Shown here one piece after another: positions 60,198 to 64,000 of a stretch of 64,000 nucleotides of DNA. Position 1 is the stretch's first letter. Every line of letters starts with the position of its first letter. The stretch is from Armatimonadota bacterium (GTDB taxonomy: Bacteria > Armatimonadota > HRBIN16). The stretch spans positions 1,039,398-1,103,397 of the forward strand of contig BPGU01000001.1 in the NCBI GenBank assembly GCA_026003195.1. The letters run 5' to 3'. Position numbers and translations under genes: made by a program. The notes below the pieces were generated by a model. It made no database searches. It had not been told where the DNA came from and saw only the letters and a program-made list of their open reading frames with translations.

Positions 60198-60605
60198 TTA
60201 CAGCTCGTAGCGTTTTTCGCCGCCGGTCTCTTTGGACTTGAAGATGCGCTTCACGAAGGAGATCAGCTCCATCGGGTTAAACGGCTTGGTAAGGTACAGG
60301 TCCGCTCCCGACTGCCATCCGCGGAACACGTCCGCATCCTGTGCTTTCGCGGTGAGCATGATCACTGGCAGGTCGCGCGTTTCGGGGTTCTTGCGCAGGG
60401 TCTGCAGCACCTCGAAACCGTCCATGTAGGGCATCATCACATCCAGCACTACCAGGTCCGGCTTCTCGGTAGCCACCTTCTCCAGCGCGTCCTTGCCATC
60501 CGCGGCGGTGACCACCTCGTACCCATGCCGCTCCAAGTTCACCTGCACCAGGCGACGAATGTGCGGTTCGTCGTCTACCGCGAGAATCTTGTATTTGCGT
60601 TCCAT
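60198..60605 (-). CDS. Single-domain response regulator (CheY-like)
   Basis: A 135-residue receiver domain. The acidic pocket is in ILAVDDEPHIRRLV, the phospho-acceptor Asp in LVVLDVMMPYMDG, the conserved Thr in IMLTAK and Lys in YLTKPFNP. There is no output domain, so it acts through protein contacts. No histidine kinase lies nearby. A strong promoter (60667-60696) drives it and the small membrane protein downstream. Confidence 0.94.
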   Translation of the reverse strand: MERKYKILAVDDEPHIRRLVQVNLERHGYEVVTAADGKDALEKVATEKPDLVVLDVMMPYMDGFEVLQTLRKNPETRDLPVIMLTAKAQDADVFRGWQSGADLYLTKPFNPMELISFVKRIFKSKETGGEKRYEL

Positions 60606-60666
60606 CAGTCGCGCCTTTCCTCCTCTATCCTCCCGTCAGGCTTGTGTGCCTTCGTGTTCCTTCCTT

Positions 60667-60696
60667 AATCTATCATAGCTGTCGGTAGATTGTCAA
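60667..60696 (-). promoter_or_regulatory. Promoter of the response regulator
   Basis: Minus strand TTGACA (60696-60691), 18 bases, TAGATT (60672-60667). Confidence 0.7.
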
Positions 60697-60723
60697 CAGG
60701 TCTGTATGGTATACATATATACA

Positions 60724-61668
60724 CTATGCTTGCAGCCTCGCCCGTGCTACCTGTTGCAGCGCGTCGAGATGTTTCTGCCGACATTCCCTCAGCGTCGGCT
60801 TCCATGTCGTTTGCAGGAAGCCCAGCAACCGTTCCGAGGGGATGTGTTGACGACAGAACTGCACCGTACGCTCGAAGTTCACGTCGCTGGACCAGTTACT
60901 GCCGGTTGGTATCTGCTCGAAGCCATGTTGTGCCAGCTCCACATAAGCGCGTACCGCCACGTCCTGCAGGTCCAACTCGGCGCCGTAATACCAGTTGCTC
61001 TGCAACACGGAGCGTGGCATGTTTCGCAAAAAGGCTTCCGGGTGATGCCAGTAGTCATCCGACCATATCCATGCTCGCACGCCGTGTCGCTCTACCTGCT
61101 CCACCAGAAAACGAAAATCCTCCCACCAGAGCTCATGCTGGCGCACCACCGCGTATGCGTAGTGTCGTTGATGTTCCCAGGTCTCTTCGTCCATCCCCAG
61201 ATGGAAGAAGCGGGGCTGTTCAAAGAGTTCGATCACCTCTTCTATCAGGTCCCGGCAGATAGCGTAGTATCGCGGGGTGGAAACGCAACGGGAGTACTCC
61301 CCCAGCCAGGCGTCATGCGCGGTGGAGAAATTGAGCTTGGGAATGGGCTCCAGCCCTCTGTCTCGAATGCGTTTCAGCTCTTCTCTCAATTTTGCTGTGC
61401 TCCACGCGCCCTGTACGGCGATTTCGGGGTGAGAACGATACTGCACTCCATCGCCCAGGTCTATGACGACCATATTCACTCCGGCACGAGGCATGGCATC
61501 CAGAAGCTCGCTCCACAACTCTTCCTCAAAACGCAAATAGGGCTTGTAAATACCGTAATCGCTCCATTCCTCCGTCTCGCGGTCGCACCACATGTTGAAG
61601 CTCAGGTGCACCAGATAAGCCCAGATGGTACTGGCACCGTTCACCGACGGCAGCTCCTCTCGCCACAA
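60724..61668 (-). CDS. GH20-like glycoside hydrolase (hexosaminidase-type fold)
   Basis: A 314-residue protein resembling the TIM barrel of family-20-like glycosidases: NMVVIDLGDGVQYR, PIPKLNFSTAHDAWLGEY and RFFHLGMDEETWEHQ, where D-E is the usual catalytic pair of GH20-type enzymes, then RAWIWSDDYWHHPE. No signal peptide is seen. The start is uncertain: TTG 61668 has no ribosome site. In the same frame, upstream codons look protein-like back to ATG 61779 but are broken by TGA at 61765-61767. Substrate unknown. It is divergent from the lipoprotein gene. Confidence 0.72.
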   Translation of the reverse strand: MWREELPSVNGASTIWAYLVHLSFNMWCDRETEEWSDYGIYKPYLRFEEELWSELLDAMPRAGVNMVVIDLGDGVQYRSHPEIAVQGAWSTAKLREELKRIRDRGLEPIPKLNFSTAHDAWLGEYSRCVSTPRYYAICRDLIEEVIELFEQPRFFHLGMDEETWEHQRHYAYAVVRQHELWWEDFRFLVEQVERHGVRAWIWSDDYWHHPEAFLRNMPRSVLQSNWYYGAELDLQDVAVRAYVELAQHGFEQIPTGSNWSSDVNFERTVQFCRQHIPSERLLGFLQTTWKPTLRECRQKHLDALQQVARARLQA

Positions 61669-61790
61669 GTGTTTGTTTATCTGCTTCGCCGTATCCGGAC
61701 GCTTCTCCTGCCTGCGCAGGAAGGCATAGCAACCTTGCCGAATCTCTGAAACGATTAAGTGATTTCACAACAAAGACATGGAGGTGTACT

Positions 61791-64000
61791 GTGGACAGGA
61801 AAAGCTATGTGGTGCTTCTGCTACTGGTGGCAGTGGTGGGTTGTTATGCCCAGTCCCCTGCTCCACGCCAGCCTGCTCAGGCGGGACTGGTATGGGTGTG
61901 GTGGGAAGGAGAAAAACCTTCAGCAACCAACTTCCCCGAACGTCACACTTTTGAACCTGCCAACCCCCAAGAGGCAAGCGTGTTATCCGAAGGCAGGTGG
62001 ATTGGCGCGGACGGCAACTACGGCGGCAAAACGCTGTTCCTGGAATACGAAGTGAGGGTGCCGCAAACGGGCAACTACTTTTTCTTCGCTCGCAAGTTCT
62101 GGAAGCACGGTCCTTTCCGCTGGCGCTTCGATGACGGCGCATGGCAGATTTGCGACCGTGACGTATCCCTGCTGGACGAAGCTCCGTTGCGACCGCTACT
62201 GGTCGCGAACTGGGTATCGCTGGGGCAGGTTAAACTGACCGCTGGCACGCATCGCCTGCGCATTGAGGTGCTGCAAAACGAGGGGGCGGTCTGTTTCGAC
62301 GCCTTCCTGCTCACCAGCAGATACATCGTTCCGCGCGGCAAATTGAAGCCAAACGAGAGGTACAACATGGCGATGGACGGATGGTTCGCTTTCGAACCCG
62401 CACCTGATGCCTTTCGTCCCTCCCCGATTGACCTGCGCTTCCTGAACGAGAAGGTGGCAGGCGAGAATGGGTGGATCATAGTGAAAAACGGGCAGTTCGT
62501 TCACAGCAAGACGGGCAAACCCGTGCGATTCTGGGCGGTGAACGCGGGACCGGATATCATTCGCATGGACAGGGCGTCGGTAGACTATCTCGCGCGCCAT
62601 CTGGCGAAATACGGCGTGAATATGGTGCGGATACATGGTGGCATCTGGGGGGATGATTACACGAAAGTCGACCGCGAGTATCTGGACAAGTACTTCTACT
62701 TCATCTCCGCGATGAAGCGCGAGGGCATCTACGTCACGTTGTCCATTTACTTCCCCCTGTGGTTGCGGTTCACGCCACAGGATGGCTACGGCGACTACAA
62801 CAATCAGCATCCCTTCGCCATGCCGTTCTTCAACAAGCGGTTTCAGGAGATTTACAAGGGCTGGTGGCGTGAGCTGATGACCACGCGCAATCCGTATACA
62901 GGCATCGCTCTCAAGGATGAACCGGCGGTGGCGATGGTGGAGCTGATGAACGAGGATTCCTACTTCTTCTGGACGTTCACGCCCTACCAGAACATCCCCG
63001 CCCAGCAGATGGAGATTCTGGAGAAGGAGTTCGGCAACTGGCTGAGGGCGAAGTACGGTTCGCTGGGAGCAGCGTTCGCTACATGGGGTGGCGACCGTAT
63101 CCGCGGGGATGACGAAGCAGCCGGACGCGCCGGCTTCATGGGCTTGTGGGAGATGTTCAACCAGCGCAACAAACGCGCTCAGGATACCGCCGAGTTTCTC
63201 GCCAAACACCAGCGCGCCTGGTTCGCCCAGATGCGTGATTATGTGAAGAAGGAGCTGGGCTACAAAGGGCTGGTACAGGCTTCGAACTGGATTACTGCCA
63301 GCGCACAGATTCTGGGACCGCTGGACAAGTGGAGCAACGCGGTGTGCGACTACATGGACCGGCATGGCTACTTTGGCGGCCCGCACGAGGGTGAACGTGC
63401 AGGGTGGTCTCTGAATGTCGGCGACCTGTACGATGACGCCTGCGCCCTCACCGAAGTGGCGAAGGGTTCCCTGCCACTGATGGACATCATCTACAACGGT
63501 TTGCCCTCCATCATCAGCGAGGTGAACTGGACACCACCCAACCGCTTCCGCGCCGATTTCCCCTTCCTGTTTGCTACCTACGGAGTGCTGCAGGGCACGG
63601 ACGGCGTGTACTTCTTCGCCCTATCGGGTCCCAGCTGGCAGCAGGTGTTGAGCAAGTTCTCCATCCAGACGCCGGTGGTCATGGGGCAGTTTCCTGCCGA
63701 CGCACTCGTCTATCGGCTGGGGCTGGTGCAGGAGAGCCAGCCGGTGGTAGAAGCCAACCTGAAGCTGCAGGACCTCTTTGCGCTCAAAGGAGCGCCTGTC
63801 TCGCAACCGGTGAATCTGGATGAGTTGCGTGCGCGCGACATTCCTGCCGGGCAGACCGCGCAGGTGCAGCAGCTGGAGGCGATAGACCCGCTGGCGCATC
63901 TGGTGGGCAAGGTGCAGATGAACTTCGTGGAGCGCGATACGCCCTCCCGCATCGCCGACCTCTCGCGTTACATTGACCGTAACGGCAGTAAGGTGCGCAG
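61791..64000 (+). CDS. Lipoprotein glycoside hydrolase, clan GH-A type (incomplete at window end)
   Basis: An open reading frame of at least 736 codons that continues past the window. GTG 61791 follows GGAGG (61780-61784). The N-terminus (SYVVLLLLVAVVGC) has a lipobox V-V-G-C, so it is probably an outer-envelope lipoprotein. A carbohydrate-binding-like region comes next (TGNYFFFARKFWKHGPFRW), then a large TIM barrel: NMVRIHGGIWGDDY, YVTLSIYFPLWLRF and the likely acid-base Glu in VELMNEDSYFFW. This resembles GH5 or GH42-like enzymes of clan GH-A acting on plant or microbial polysaccharides. The exact family cannot be set. Confidence 0.85.
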   Translation, partial: MDRKSYVVLLLLVAVVGCYAQSPAPRQPAQAGLVWVWWEGEKPSATNFPERHTFEPANPQEASVLSEGRWIGADGNYGGKTLFLEYEVRVPQTGNYFFFARKFWKHGPFRWRFDDGAWQICDRDVSLLDEAPLRPLLVANWVSLGQVKLTAGTHRLRIEVLQNEGAVCFDAFLLTSRYIVPRGKLKPNERYNMAMDGWFAFEPAPDAFRPSPIDLRFLNEKVAGENGWIIVKNGQFVHSKTGKPVRFWAVNAGPDIIRMDRASVDYLARHLAKYGVNMVRIHGGIWGDDYTKVDREYLDKYFYFISAMKREGIYVTLSIYFPLWLRFTPQDGYGDYNNQHPFAMPFFNKRFQEIYKGWWRELMTTRNPYTGIALKDEPAVAMVELMNEDSYFFWTFTPYQNIPAQQMEILEKEFGNWLRAKYGSLGAAFATWGGDRIRGDDEAAGRAGFMGLWEMFNQRNKRAQDTAEFLAKHQRAWFAQMRDYVKKELGYKGLVQASNWITASAQILGPLDKWSNAVCDYMDRHGYFGGPHEGERAGWSLNVGDLYDDACALTEVAKGSLPLMDIIYNGLPSIISEVNWTPPNRFRADFPFLFATYGVLQGTDGVYFFALSGPSWQQVLSKFSIQTPVVMGQFPADALVYRLGLVQESQPVVEANLKLQDLFALKGAPVSQPVNLDELRARDIPAGQTAQVQQLEAIDPLAHLVGKVQMNFVERDTPSRIADLSRYIDRNGSKVR

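Noticed and set aside
61669-61779. Longer N-terminus for the GH20-like gene from ATG 61779
   Set aside because: The frame has TGA at 61765-61767, there is no ribosome site, and the start would lie only 11 bases from the start codon of the divergent lipoprotein gene.

Overview
The window looks like chromosomal DNA of a free-living, Gram-negative-type bacterium, most probably a member of the Armatimonadota. The main clue is three prepilin-like proteins (32087, 34240 and 52539) that share an almost identical N-terminus, with [19 protein letters not shown] followed by FPVFAQAR; this N-terminus is very common in that phylum. An outer-membrane-barrel candidate (54285), a PspA homologue, several large secreted glycoside hydrolases and a tricorn-type protease fit a heterotrophic diderm that breaks down proteins and plant or microbial glycans. 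The taxonomic call is inference. Vegetative promoters of the TTGACA-N17/18-TATAAT type recur. Genes are densely packed on both strands and no gene-free stretch exceeds 300 bases.

Layout. 37-7755: an Ig-like membrane protein, a secreted zinc peptidase, FolE2, a GT4 glycosyltransferase, a LolA/DUF2092-like protein and a subtilisin. 7858-11640 (minus strand): tRNA methyltransferase Trm1 (rare in bacteria), HemW, and an oxidative-stress group of a thioredoxin-like protein, a peroxiredoxin and a PerR/Fur regulator. 11824-21132: an MFS exporter, a tricorn-like S41 protease, a giant NPCBM protein with a degenerate peptidase tail, a PHP phosphoesterase and a small secreted protein. 21310-27451: SmpB, a transmembrane Ser/Thr kinase, an E2 acyltransferase with two subunit-binding domains, a URO-D-like protein, a broken Uma2 gene and a PhyH-type dioxygenase. 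27485-31883 (minus strand): a likely operon trpS, Eis-like acetyltransferase (frameshifted), SIS-domain isomerase, M20 peptidase.

32010-35046 is the most distinctive locus. A LacI-family regulator lies between two prepilin-like genes, and both carry the same 20-bp palindromic operator at the same distance from a strong promoter. The second prepilin gene is interrupted by an in-frame TGA.

35113-43304: a helicase with a degenerate PLD-like tail and probably leaderless mRNA, tRNA-Arg(CCG), rph-rdgB, a 14-residue-repeat coiled-coil protein with a nuclease-like C-terminus, and cdaA-cdaR (c-di-AMP synthesis) followed by a GT4. 43280-48259 (minus strand): a NUDIX hydrolase with a DUF3866 protein, a DegT aminotransferase with a Gfo/Idh oxidoreductase, and BirA. 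48388-56624: an octaheme cytochrome resembling hydroxylamine oxidoreductase but frameshifted and short, hisI, a DUF2092-like protein coupled to an ABC exporter, a third prepilin, a pspA / outer-membrane barrel / J-like operon, and an orphan sugar permease. 56686-64000: GH106 rhamnosidase, a CheY-type regulator, a GH20-like protein and a GH-A lipoprotein that runs off the window.

At least four genes are disrupted (26068, 29723, 34240, 48388). Two of the lesions lie in or beside homopolymers, so sequencing error must be weighed against real decay.
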